A stretch of 6,049 bases of DNA. Origin: CAYWKU01 sp964459325 (GTDB taxonomy: Bacteria > RBG-13-61-14 > CAYWKU01). Every line of letters starts with the position of its first letter. Positions within the stretch are counted from its first letter, which is position 1. The notes beneath the pieces were generated by a model. It did not search any database, had not been told where the DNA came from, and worked only from the letters and a program-made list of their open reading frames with translations. The translations under genes and the position numbers were made by a program. Shown here piece after piece: positions 1 to 6,038 of this stretch. The stretch is taken from assembly GCA_964459325.1 (NCBI GenBank), contig CAYWKU010000063.1, positions 1 to 6,049 on the forward strand, given 5' to 3'.

Positions 1-41
1 GAACTTTTTATCAAATTCCAGTAAAATCAATCACTTAACCC

Positions 42-74
42 GTCCAAAATGGCCACTTTCGGTTTCTGTTGGAC
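42..74. repeat. Short inverted repeat, 6-bp arms
   Basis: GTCCAA at 42-47 is matched by its exact reverse complement TTGGAC at 69-74, separated by 21 bases. The arms do not extend further in either direction. The loop contains TGGCCACTTT, which loosely recalls sequences near the ends of some insertion elements, but no transposase is near. It could be an operator, an element remnant, or chance; six-base arms are weak evidence. Confidence 0.25.
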
Positions 75-111
75 AGCATTGGTATTTAGTCATAGTTGCA
101 ATAAAAAACAG

Positions 112-129
112 AAATCTGGGAAATCTGGG
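112..129. repeat. Tandem direct repeat, 2 x 9 bp
   Basis: The unit AAATCTGGG occurs twice without interruption (112-120 and 121-129), followed by GACA. Sequences of the type 'tctggggaca' are familiar beside REP-associated (Y1) transposase genes, so this may be a relic of such an element. No transposase remains in the window, so the link is only a suggestion. Confidence 0.35.
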
Positions 130-167
130 GACATACGGGTTTTTGAATGAACCACACACTGAAGTTG

Positions 168-196
168 TTGCCCGCTCTCAACTATTGACTTATAAT
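168..196 (+). promoter_or_regulatory. Sigma-70-type promoter of the MBL-coaBC operon
   Basis: The -35 box TTGCCC (168-173, four of six consensus bases) and a perfect -10 box TATAAT (191-196) are separated by the ideal 17 bases. Transcription would start near 203, giving a 5' leader of about 53 nt before the ATG at 256. It is the only well-formed plus-strand promoter upstream of the first gene. With 7 bp between the hydrolase and coaBC, it probably serves both. Confidence 0.65.
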
Positions 197-241
197 CCTT
201 AAATGACGAAATTTTATAGAGTTTCCGAAAAATTACGCGTT

Positions 242-247
242 GGAAGG
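242..247 (+). promoter_or_regulatory. Ribosome binding site fixing the MBL start
   Basis: GGAAGG lies 8 bases upstream of the ATG at 256. A GTG at 247 in the same frame overlaps this site and so cannot be the start; choosing ATG removes three residues from the longest frame. Confidence 0.7.
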
Positions 248-255
248 TGTTTTTC

Positions 256-897
256 ATGATTTTCGAGTATCTGGAAGCAGGCCCGCTGATGACCAACTGC
301 TACATCGTGGGCGACGAAGAAACGAAGGAAGCCGCCGTCGTCGACCCGGGAGGCAGCGTTGACCGCATCACCGGCGTCATTTCCCGCTACGGCCTGATGG
401 TGAAGCTTATAGTCAACACCCACGCTCACCCCGACCACGTCGGGGGTAACGCCGCCCTGGCCAAGGCCACCGGCGCGCCCATCGTCATTCACGAGGCCGA
501 GGCGGATATGTTGAAGAATATCTCCAAAATAGGAGCCGGACTGGGCATACCCGTGGAAGCGAGCCCGGCGCCGGAGAGAACTGTTAAAGAAGGTGACGTG
601 CTCGAGGTGGGCAACATAAAAATGAAGGTGCTTCATACCCCGGGACATTCACCCGGAGGAATTTGCCTGGTCATTGAAGGCACAAACAAGGTCATCGTGG
701 GTGACCTGCTTTTCCGCCAGAGCATCGGGCGCACCGATTTCCCGGGCGGCAGCTTCGACACGCTTATAAACAACATCAAGGAAAAGCTTTATCCCCTGGG
801 CGACGACACGGAAGCTTACCCGGGCCACGGCCCGCCCACAACGGTGGGCTACGAGAAGAAGTTCAATCCCTTTTTGACGGGTCAGATTACACTGTAA
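256..897 (+). CDS. MBL-fold metallo-hydrolase, glyoxalase II-like
   Basis: This 213-residue protein is a metallo-beta-lactamase-fold hydrolase of the small glyoxalase II-like group (YcbL/YqgX type). The whole binuclear metal site is visible: H56-x-H58-x-D60-H61, H131 in TPGHSPG, D150 in VGDLLF, and H191 in PGHGPPT. The segment IGRTDFPGG (158-165) and the N-terminal GPLMTNCYIVGD (9-20) are typical of that group. Members are cytoplasmic and hydrolyse thioesters or related esters; the true substrate cannot be read from sequence, and the C-terminal glutathione-binding domain of full glyoxalase II is absent. There is no signal peptide. The start is the ATG preceded by GGAAGG, under the promoter at 168-196. 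coaBC begins 7 bp after the stop, so the two probably share a transcript. The family assignment is firm; the substrate is unknown. Confidence 0.9.
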   Translation: MIFEYLEAGPLMTNCYIVGDEETKEAAVVDPGGSVDRITGVISRYGLMVKLIVNTHAHPDHVGGNAALAKATGAPIVIHEAEADMLKNISKIGAGLGIPVEASPAPERTVKEGDVLEVGNIKMKVLHTPGHSPGGICLVIEGTNKVIVGDLLFRQSIGRTDFPGGSFDTLINNIKEKLYPLGDDTEAYPGHGPPTTVGYEKKFNPFLTGQITL

Positions 898-904
898 GAG
901 TAGC

Positions 905-2113
905 ATGGTTCTGAATGGCAAGAACATACTGCTGGGCGTCACCGGCTCCATCGCCGCCTATAAGTCGGCGGAAATATTAAGGGAACTGGTCAACCGGGGC
1001 TGCAACGTGAGGGTGGTGATGACCGAAGCGGCCACCCGGTTCGTCGGGCCGCAAACGTTTTCCACCCTGAGCGGCAAGCCGGCTTTGGTTAGGATGTTTC
1101 ACGAGGGCGAGGACCCGGAAGTGGAGCACGTGCGGGCGCCGGAGGAGGCCGACGCGGTGCTTATCGCCCCCGCCACGGCCAACATCATAGCGAAAATGGC
1201 CACGGGCATCGCCGACGACATGCTCTCGACCATGCTGCTCGTAGCCCGCTGCCCGATACTGGTGGCGCCGGCCATGAACTCGAACATGTACACCCACCCG
1301 GTGGTGGAAGCCAACATCGCCAAGCTCAAGGAGCGGGGCATAAAGATAATCGAGCCGGAGTTCGGCGACCTGGCCTGCGGGTACACCGGCCCCGGCAGAC
1401 TGGCCCCTACCACTGACATCCTGGAGGATTTACAGGAAGCGCTCACCGGGCAGGAGCTGGAGGGGGTGAGGGTTCTGGTGACGGCGGGGCCTACCCGGGA
1501 GCCGCTGGACCCGGTGCGCTACATATCCAATCGCAGCTCGGGCAAGATGGGTTACGCCGTGGCCCGTGCCGCAGTCAGGCACGGGGCGGAAGTTACCCTT
1601 ATCTCCGGCCCCACCGGCCTGGCAGCTCCCCGCAAAGCGGCATTGGTTAACGCGGAAACCGCCCGCGAGATGAATGACGCCTGCAAGGAACACCTCGAAG
1701 ATTCCGACGTGGTAATAATGACCGCGGCGGTGGCCGATTTCCGGCCGGAAGAGGCCTCCGCAGGCAAAATCAAGCGAGGAAAAGACGAAATTAGCTTAAA
1801 ACTTGTCCCCAACCCGGACATAATACGCGGCCTGGCGGAAAGTAAAACAAAAAACCAACTGATGGTCGGATTTGCCGCCGAAACCGAAGACCTGGTTAAA
1901 AACGCCTCCGAAAAGCTCAAATCCAAGGGCCTGGATTTGATGATAGCCAACCGGGTGAACACGCCCGATTCCGGTTTCGACCACGACACCAACCGCATTC
2001 AGATATTGCTGTCCGACGGAACCGTCGCGTCTCATCCGTTGATGACCAAGGACGAGGTTGCGGAAACCGTAATCCTGAAAATAGCTCAACTTTTGAAATC
2101 GAAGAAAGGTTAG
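905..2113 (+). CDS. coaBC: Bifunctional phosphopantothenoylcysteine decarboxylase / phosphopantothenate-cysteine ligase
   Basis: The 402-residue enzyme carries out two steps of coenzyme A synthesis in the cytoplasm: the CoaB half joins cysteine to 4'-phosphopantothenate with CTP, and the FMN-dependent CoaC half decarboxylates the product to 4'-phosphopantetheine. The CoaC domain (about 1-185) has the flavin-binding GSIAAYK (14-20), H75, PAMNSNMY (122-129, N125) and ACGYTGPGRLA (C158); these match catalytic H75, N125 and C158 of E. coli Dfp in number. The CoaB domain (about 186-402) has VTAGPTREPLDPVRYISNRS (N209), SSGKMG, AAVADFRP (274-281), K288 in GKIKR, GFAAET (322-327) and ANRVN. N209 and K288 correspond to E. 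coli N210 and K289. Length is normal and all key residues are present. Only a weak purine stretch (AAGAG) precedes the ATG, so translation may be coupled to the upstream gene. Its stop abuts the stop of the opposing gene. Confidence 0.97.
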   Translation: MVLNGKNILLGVTGSIAAYKSAEILRELVNRGCNVRVVMTEAATRFVGPQTFSTLSGKPALVRMFHEGEDPEVEHVRAPEEADAVLIAPATANIIAKMATGIADDMLSTMLLVARCPILVAPAMNSNMYTHPVVEANIAKLKERGIKIIEPEFGDLACGYTGPGRLAPTTDILEDLQEALTGQELEGVRVLVTAGPTREPLDPVRYISNRSSGKMGYAVARAAVRHGAEVTLISGPTGLAAPRKAALVNAETAREMNDACKEHLEDSDVVIMTAAVADFRPEEASAGKIKRGKDEISLKLVPNPDIIRGLAESKTKNQLMVGFAAETEDLVKNASEKLKSKGLDLMIANRVNTPDSGFDHDTNRIQILLSDGTVASHPLMTKDEVAETVILKIAQLLKSKKG

Positions 2114-2989
2114 TCAGCGTTGGCCGTTGGAAGCTTTCCGCAGGGTGGTGAGAGCTTCCCGGACTTCATCGGGGGAAACCTCGCTCTGGCGCGTTTTTTC
2201 CCGGAGCTTTCTCCGCAGCCGGGTGGCCTGCTTGATGGCGAATTTACCGTGAGGGTCCACGCCGTAAGGCTCGCTGGCTCTTTCACGGGTAAAAACGTCC
2301 ATCACCGCGCTTTCGCATTTGCCGATGTACTCCTCCAGCTCGGAGGGGGTTACGATGCCGATGCTGCGCGCCCGCCATTGGCGGTAAGCCCTGACGCCGT
2401 TGTTGCGGTTGACGCTGAGAATGCCCTTGAAGAGCCGCCGGTTGGTGCCGAAGCTGAAGAGCGTCCGGGTGAGGGTCGACTCCAGGAAAACGTCGTTTTG
2501 AGCGCTGCCCTCGCCGACCACCTGCCTGGATATTCTACCCGGGTCCTCGGGGAGAGTGGCGTCAAAGGCTATTTCGAAGAAGAGGTGCCCCCTGCCCTTG
2601 GGGAGATACTCTTCAACCAGTTTCCGGGGAATGTATTGATTATGGGCTACGGTGTCGGCGGCGAGGTGGGCGAGGTATCCGTAGGCGCAGGCAAGGTTGT
2701 GCTCATCCTCGGCGCTTTCAACGAGTTTGTAACCGACGCGCCAGTTATGGGCCAGGCGGGCGAAAACGAAGAACTTTTTGCCCAGGTTCATGTCGGCGAA
2801 AACTGAGCCGTACAAAAAGTCCATGGGGTATGCGGTCAAAAGCCGGGCAATTGTCGTAGAGGAGCCGGACAAAGTTTCCAGCAGGTTCTGCCCAACCAGG
2901 ATGTGAGTGGACGGGCCCCACGCGCAGGCGGTTTCCGGCAATAAAATCGCCGCGCAGACGGCGACTATTATGACCAAAAGTGCTAACAT
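2114..2989 (-). CDS. Secreted zinc-dependent phospholipase C-like protein
   Basis: This 291-residue protein belongs to the zinc-dependent phospholipase C family (the fold of Bacillus cereus PLC). A hydrophobic N-terminus (2-18) ends in ACA (21-23), a signal peptidase I-type site, so the mature protein would begin at W24, in WGPSTH. In B. cereus PLC the N-terminal Trp is a zinc ligand. The rest of the ligand set appears in order: H29, D66 (FADMN), H81 (HNW), H108-x3-D112-x3-H116, and H135-x3-E139. The protein is expected outside the cytoplasmic membrane; phospholipids are a guess as substrate, since many family members are uncharacterised. The signal peptide has no basic residue before its core, which is unusual. 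No in-frame start exists further upstream and the ribosome binding site is poor. The C-terminal half (150-291) is basic and unrecognised. It is the only minus-strand gene, wedged between coaBC and the glycosylase gene. Confidence 0.82.
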   Translation of the reverse strand: MLALLVIIVAVCAAILLPETACAWGPSTHILVGQNLLETLSGSSTTIARLLTAYPMDFLYGSVFADMNLGKKFFVFARLAHNWRVGYKLVESAEDEHNLACAYGYLAHLAADTVAHNQYIPRKLVEEYLPKGRGHLFFEIAFDATLPEDPGRISRQVVGEGSAQNDVFLESTLTRTLFSFGTNRRLFKGILSVNRNNGVRAYRQWRARSIGIVTPSELEEYIGKCESAVMDVFTRERASEPYGVDPHGKFAIKQATRLRRKLREKTRQSEVSPDEVREALTTLRKASNGQR

Positions 2990-2998
2990 ATTAACTTT

Positions 2999-3027
2999 AG
3001 GATATTCTGATGACGGGTAAGTTTCAA
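2999..3027 (-). promoter_or_regulatory. Promoter of the phospholipase gene, inside the glycosylase start
   Basis: Read on the minus strand, TTGAAA (3027-3022, five of six consensus bases) and TATCCT (3004-2999, four of six) are separated by exactly 17 bases. Transcription would begin around 2992-2991, only two or three bases before the ATG at 2989, so the message may be almost leaderless, in keeping with the lack of a Shine-Dalgarno sequence. The -10 box overlaps the ribosome binding site of the divergent glycosylase gene and the -35 box lies in its codons 5-6. Confidence 0.5.
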
Positions 3028-3732
3028 GACGATAATCCCCGTGATGAGTTGCTGAGTGTTGCGAGGGGATTGAAGGCGCAACTGAATTATCAGCGAAATC
3101 TCGGGGTGGAGGGCTTTGTGGTGAAATCTGAAGACCGCGCTCCGGAAAAGGAGCCGCAGGAGCAAGCCGAGCCGGGTGTTTTTACCCTGGAGGACGTTCG
3201 CCGTAAAATCGAAGAAAGCGACTGCTGCGACCTGAGAAACGGATGCCGACAGATGGTTTTCGGGGAAGGTCCCGAGGATGCGGAGCTTATGTTCGTGGGG
3301 GAAGGGCCGGGCGCTGAAGAGGACAGGCAGGGCCGGCCTTTCGTCGGCAGGGCGGGTCAGCTTCTGACCCGTATGATAAACGCCATGAAATACGACCGTA
3401 GCGAGGTCTATATCGCCAACGTGATAAAGTGCAGGGCTCCGAACAATCGCGACCCGAGACCCGACGAAATAGCCGCCTGTGAGCCATTCCTGGTGATGCA
3501 GATACAAGTAATAAAGCCGAAGGTGATAATCGCGCTGGGAAGGTGGGCGGCCCAGACGCTGCTCAAAACCGGCGCCTCCATAGGGGCGTTGCGCGGTAAT
3601 TTCCACGACTACCACGGCATCCCGCTGATGCCCACCTACCACCCGGCGGCTATATTGAGGAATCCCAACCTGAGAAAACCGACATGGGAGGATTTAAAGC
3701 TGGTCATGAGGAAAGTGGGGAAGGAGCCATGA
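3010..3732 (+). CDS. Family 4 (iron-sulfur) uracil-DNA glycosylase
   Basis: This 240-residue protein removes uracil from DNA, the first step of base excision repair after cytosine deamination. Visible family motifs are VFGEG (83-87), GEGPGAEED (97-105) followed by GRPFVGRAGQLL (108-119), NVIKCRAPNNRDP (137-149), IIALG (173-177) and the active-site segment YHPAAILRN (210-218). Family 4 enzymes bind a 4Fe-4S cluster through four cysteines. C141 and C157 fit the second pair, but the usual first C-x-x-C reads S70-D-C-C73, with a further C79. Residues 1-60 form a variable, charged N-terminal extension. AGGA at 2999-3002 sits 7 bases before the ATG. The start is divergent from the phospholipase gene with 20 bp between them; I found no good plus-strand promoter nearby, so one may lie inside the opposing gene. 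The stop overlaps the nfeD start by 4 bp, implying coupled translation. Confidence 0.92.
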   Translation: MTGKFQDDNPRDELLSVARGLKAQLNYQRNLGVEGFVVKSEDRAPEKEPQEQAEPGVFTLEDVRRKIEESDCCDLRNGCRQMVFGEGPEDAELMFVGEGPGAEEDRQGRPFVGRAGQLLTRMINAMKYDRSEVYIANVIKCRAPNNRDPRPDEIAACEPFLVMQIQVIKPKVIIALGRWAAQTLLKTGASIGALRGNFHDYHGIPLMPTYHPAAILRNPNLRKPTWEDLKLVMRKVGKEP

Positions 3733-5117
3733 GGACCGATTCGCGCGCAGGAAAAATTCGTTCCGTGAAATTGGCGGCCATAGCGGCGGTTTTAGTTGCT
3801 GCGCTTTCAATGTTGGCCGCGGGCGCTTTTGCCGTTGATGAAAAGCCCGAACCGGTTGCCACGGCTGAGGCTGCAACGGAAGCCGGCGCCGGACAAGTGT
3901 ATTACATAAAGGTTGAATCGGTAATCAGCCCCGCCATAGCCAACTTCATCAAGGAAAGCGTGAAAACCGCCAACAAGGACGGAGTCGAGTGCCTGGTGAT
4001 TATGCTGGACACCCCCGGCGGGCTTTTGGAGGCAACCCGGGATATAGTGCAAAGCTTCTTTTCCTCCCGGGTGCCGGTAGTGGTGTATGTGGCGCCCGGC
4101 GGGGCACGCGCGGGCAGCGCCGGGGTATTCATCACGGTGGCCAGTCACGTTGCCGCAATGGCGCCCGGCACAAACATAGGCGCCGCCCACCCGGTCAGCG
4201 GAGGCGGCCAGGACATGCAGGGCGACATGCGAGAAAAGGTGGTCAACGACGCCGTGGCTCAGATTAAATCGTGGGCGCAACAACGCGGCAGGAATGTGGA
4301 ATGGGTCGAGAGGGCGGTGCGCGAAAGCGTCTCCATTACCGATGAAGAGGCCCTGAAGAAAAACGTGGTGGAATACCGCGCAGCGAGCCTGGATGACTTG
4401 CTGAACAAAATCGACGGTCTGGAAGTCGAGGTCACGGGCGATAAAAAGATTACTTTAAACACAAAAGCCGCTCCGCCCCGGCAGCTCAAAATGAGCCTCA
4501 GGCAGGTTATCGTCAGCAAAATAAGCGAGCCTAACATCGCTTATATCCTGCTCCTGATAGGGCTTCTGGGGCTGTTCCTGGAGTATTTGCATCCGGGCAC
4601 CTTCGTTCCCGGCATAATAGGCGGTATATGCATAATACTGTTTTTCGTGGTGCAGAGCATGCCCATAAATTACGTTGGGGTGGCCCTGATTCTTCTGGCT
4701 ATCGGTTTGTTTATAACGGAGATATTTATTACCAGCTTCGGACTGCTGACTCTGGGGGGGCTGATTTGCTTCGTAGTGGGCGCAATACTACTGTTTGACA
4801 CGAAGGGAAGTACTGTCAGTGTGTCTTGGGGGGTAATAATCCCCACCGTGGTGCTCATGGTTGTTATATTTCTCGGTGTGGGATTTCTGGTGATGAAAAC
4901 ACAGTTCGGCAAGCCGGTAAGCGGCAAGGAGGGCCTGGTCGGGGAAGTGGCGGTGGCCCGTACGGAACTCAACCCCGAAGGCAGGGTGTTTTTCCATGGC
5001 GAATTGTGGACCGCTCATTCCAAAGCTCCGGTTCAGGAAGGCGGAAAGGTGCGGGTGTTGAACGTCAAAAACATGAGGCTTGAGGTAGAGCCTGCGGAGG
5101 AGGAAAATGGGGGCTGA
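3729..5117 (+). CDS. nfeD: Membrane-bound NfeD family serine protease (ClpP-class, long form)
   Basis: The 462-residue protein has the full long NfeD architecture. A signal peptide with basic residues (R2, R6, K9, R11, K14) and a hydrophobic core (15-32) ends at AGAFA (31-35). The ClpP-like protease domain (about 56-235) contains DTPGGLLEA (94-102), GARAGSAGVF with probable nucleophile S130, APGTNIGAAHP (145-155) and probable base K170; the 40-residue Ser-Lys spacing agrees with the S97/K138 dyad of archaeal PH1510. About five membrane segments follow (roughly 269-286, 291-309, 313-331, 335-355, 367-388), then an OB-fold NfeD domain (about 395-458). Related proteases cleave the hydrophobic tail of stomatin/slipin partners and are tied to membrane quality control. 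The start is the ATG in the ATGA overlap with the glycosylase; AAGGAG lies only 2 bases upstream, so coupling may help. An earlier ATG at 3684 would add 15 unlike residues before the signal peptide. Confidence 0.93.
   Translation: MRTDSRAGKIRSVKLAAIAAVLVAALSMLAAGAFAVDEKPEPVATAEAATEAGAGQVYYIKVESVISPAIANFIKESVKTANKDGVECLVIMLDTPGGLLEATRDIVQSFFSSRVPVVVYVAPGGARAGSAGVFITVASHVAAMAPGTNIGAAHPVSGGGQDMQGDMREKVVNDAVAQIKSWAQQRGRNVEWVERAVRESVSITDEEALKKNVVEYRAASLDDLLNKIDGLEVEVTGDKKITLNTKAAPPRQLKMSLRQVIVSKISEPNIAYILLLIGLLGLFLEYLHPGTFVPGIIGGICIILFFVVQSMPINYVGVALILLAIGLFITEIFITSFGLLTLGGLICFVVGAILLFDTKGSTVSVSWGVIIPTVVLMVVIFLGVGFLVMKTQFGKPVSGKEGLVGEVAVARTELNPEGRVFFHGELWTAHSKAPVQEGGKVRVLNVKNMRLEVEPAEEENGG
5096..5103 (+). 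promoter_or_regulatory. Strong ribosome binding site of the short NfeD gene
   Basis: GGAGGAGG lies inside the last codons of the long nfeD gene, 3 bases before the ATG at 5107 (6 from the first GGAGG). It supports that start and an 11-bp overlap between the two genes. Confidence 0.75.
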
Positions 5118-5409
5118 TTCCACTATTCTGTGGACTATTGTCACCGTTGCGGCAATCGCCGTAATCATAACGTTTTTAAGCACTTACTTCTTTTTCAGGG
5201 AGAGAAGGCAGAAATCCATAACCGGCCGCACGGCGCTGGAGGGTGAAGTCGGCGTGGCCCGCACGGATATCAACCCCGAGGGGAGAGTGCTGGTGCACGG
5301 CGAATGGTGGAACGCCAAAGCAAACGAACATATACCGGAAGGCGCCAAGGTAAAAGTGGTCTCCGTGGAAAAGATGATGTTAAGGGTGGAAAGAGCGCCG
5401 GAGGAATAA
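5107..5409 (+). CDS. Short NfeD-like OB-fold membrane protein
   Basis: This 100-residue protein has one N-terminal membrane segment (about 8-30), a basic patch (RERRQK, 31-36) and an NfeD OB-fold domain (about 38-97), with no protease domain. The OB-fold closely resembles that of the upstream long NfeD: by hand alignment about 31 of 58 positions are identical, including VART, NPEGRV, HGE and W. The pair therefore looks like a tandem partial duplication. Short NfeD proteins are thought to act as membrane partners of stomatin/flotillin-like (slipin) proteins; none is visible here. The basic patch after the membrane segment suggests a cytoplasmic OB-fold. The gene overlaps nfeD by 11 bp, has a strong ribosome binding site, and its TAA shares one base with the next ATG. 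Confidence 0.85.
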   Translation: MGADSTILWTIVTVAAIAVIITFLSTYFFFRERRQKSITGRTALEGEVGVARTDINPEGRVLVHGEWWNAKANEHIPEGAKVKVVSVEKMMLRVERAPEE

Positions 5410-6038
5410 TGACCGGCAACAAAAGGAAGCGTTCGCAGGAATATGGAAATCAGCGCTCTTACTTGACCGGAGTGTCTAAAAGTAAAAAGCAAAGGGCTGA
5501 GAAGATTGCTAAAGAACTCAAGGAAGCTTTCTCAGATTGCATAAAAATCGAAAAGTCAGAGTATATTTATTTTACAGATTTATCCGCCGAAAGACTGGCG
5601 GAGGCTCTTTTTAATCATCCGGCTATTTTGAAATCTGTTTTAAGCATATGTAACGTAGCGGCCAGAGCGGTGGAAAGGGATTTAAATCTCAAAAACCTGA
5701 ATACCTACAACCCTAAGTTGGATAAAACCAGTTCATCGATATTGGCGGGTTACTTGAAGCCTTTTTTACCCGAAAAAGCGGCGATTGTGTCTTTAGTTGA
5801 TATAGACAGCGTATTTTATGTAGATAAGGAAATAAGAAAAACTAAAGGGGCATGGGAAAAGAAAATTGTGACCGCTTTGAACAGATTCGGTAAAAAGTCT
5901 TTCCGCAAAAGGAAATTTTCCCGGGAAGGCGTTAATTATGAATTGGATGCAGCCAGCCCGGAAAAGGGAGATATTGAAATCGGGATTGACATTAAGAGGC
6001 CGTTGCAGAATTATGATTTTTCGTTTGGGATGTGTTGA
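5409..6038 (+). CDS. Putative PD-(D/E)XK nuclease-like protein, probably cut short
   Basis: The 209-residue product begins at the ATG in TAATG, 4 bases after GGAGG (5400-5404); an ATG at 5304 in the same frame would overlap the short NfeD gene deeply and is less likely. The first 50 residues are very basic. An alpha-helical middle (about 57-160) carries YLKPFLP (115-121) and VDKEIRKTKGAWEKK (138-152). The end has KRKFSREGVNYELDAASPEK (167-186) and IEIGIDIKR (189-197). E150, D180 and D194-x-K196 would suit a PD-(D/E)XK catalytic core, and I recall this block from restriction-endonuclease-like proteins where a conserved helix follows the final KR. Here the last 12 residues look unrelated, and the frame stops 11 bases before the window ends. 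G+C is only about 40-43% in sampled lines, unlike its neighbours. Transfer, rearrangement or an assembly join is possible. Function is inferred from recalled motifs only. Confidence 0.6.
   Translation: MTGNKRKRSQEYGNQRSYLTGVSKSKKQRAEKIAKELKEAFSDCIKIEKSEYIYFTDLSAERLAEALFNHPAILKSVLSICNVAARAVERDLNLKNLNTYNPKLDKTSSSILAGYLKPFLPEKAAIVSLVDIDSVFYVDKEIRKTKGAWEKKIVTALNRFGKKSFRKRKFSREGVNYELDAASPEKGDIEIGIDIKRPLQNYDFSFGMC

Larger units (their letters stand above)
1..255. other. AT-rich non-coding leader
   Basis: This stretch is much richer in A+T than the genes that follow: 21 of 60 bases are G or C at 1-60 and 17 of 60 at 181-240, against roughly 63-65% in lines counted inside coaBC and nfeD. It holds an inverted repeat, a small tandem repeat, a promoter and the ribosome binding site of the first gene, each listed separately. 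A 33-codon frame (49-150, plus) and a 68-codon frame (90-296, minus) cross it, but neither has a convincing ribosome binding site or a recognisable protein. I call it intergenic, possibly with worn remnants of a mobile element. Confidence 0.6.

Noticed and set aside
49..150. A 33-codon plus-strand frame whose end covers the AAATCTGGG repeat
   Set aside because: No Shine-Dalgarno sequence, no upstream promoter visible, and the repeat itself explains the KSGKSGD run. It could be a transposase remnant but cannot be supported.
185..220. TTGACT with TATAGA as an alternative promoter for the MBL gene
   Set aside because: The spacing between the boxes is 24 bases, too long for sigma-70; the overlapping TTGCCC-N17-TATAAT pair is far better.
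90..296. A 68-codon minus-strand frame across the leader
   Set aside because: It runs over the promoter and the start of the MBL gene, has no clear ribosome binding site, and the peptide resembles nothing I know.
2129..2159. Hairpin GGAAGCT / AGCTTCC just after the coaBC stop as a terminator
   Set aside because: The arms are only 7 bp with a 17-base loop and no T-run follows on either strand; it also lies within the opposing coding sequence.
2120..2806. A 228-codon open frame on the plus strand opposite the phospholipase gene
   Set aside because: It is entirely antisense to a gene with a signal peptide and a complete ordered set of zinc ligands, and its translation shows no recognisable domain. 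High G+C commonly leaves such long antisense frames open.
2966..2971. TATTAT as a -10 box for a plus-strand glycosylase promoter
   Set aside because: No acceptable -35 box lies 16-18 bases upstream (the bases there read roughly AAAATC).
3684..3728. Upstream ATG of the long nfeD frame
   Set aside because: It would place 15 charged residues before a normal signal peptide and overlap the glycosylase gene by 49 bases; the ATGA junction at 3729 is a typical coupled start.
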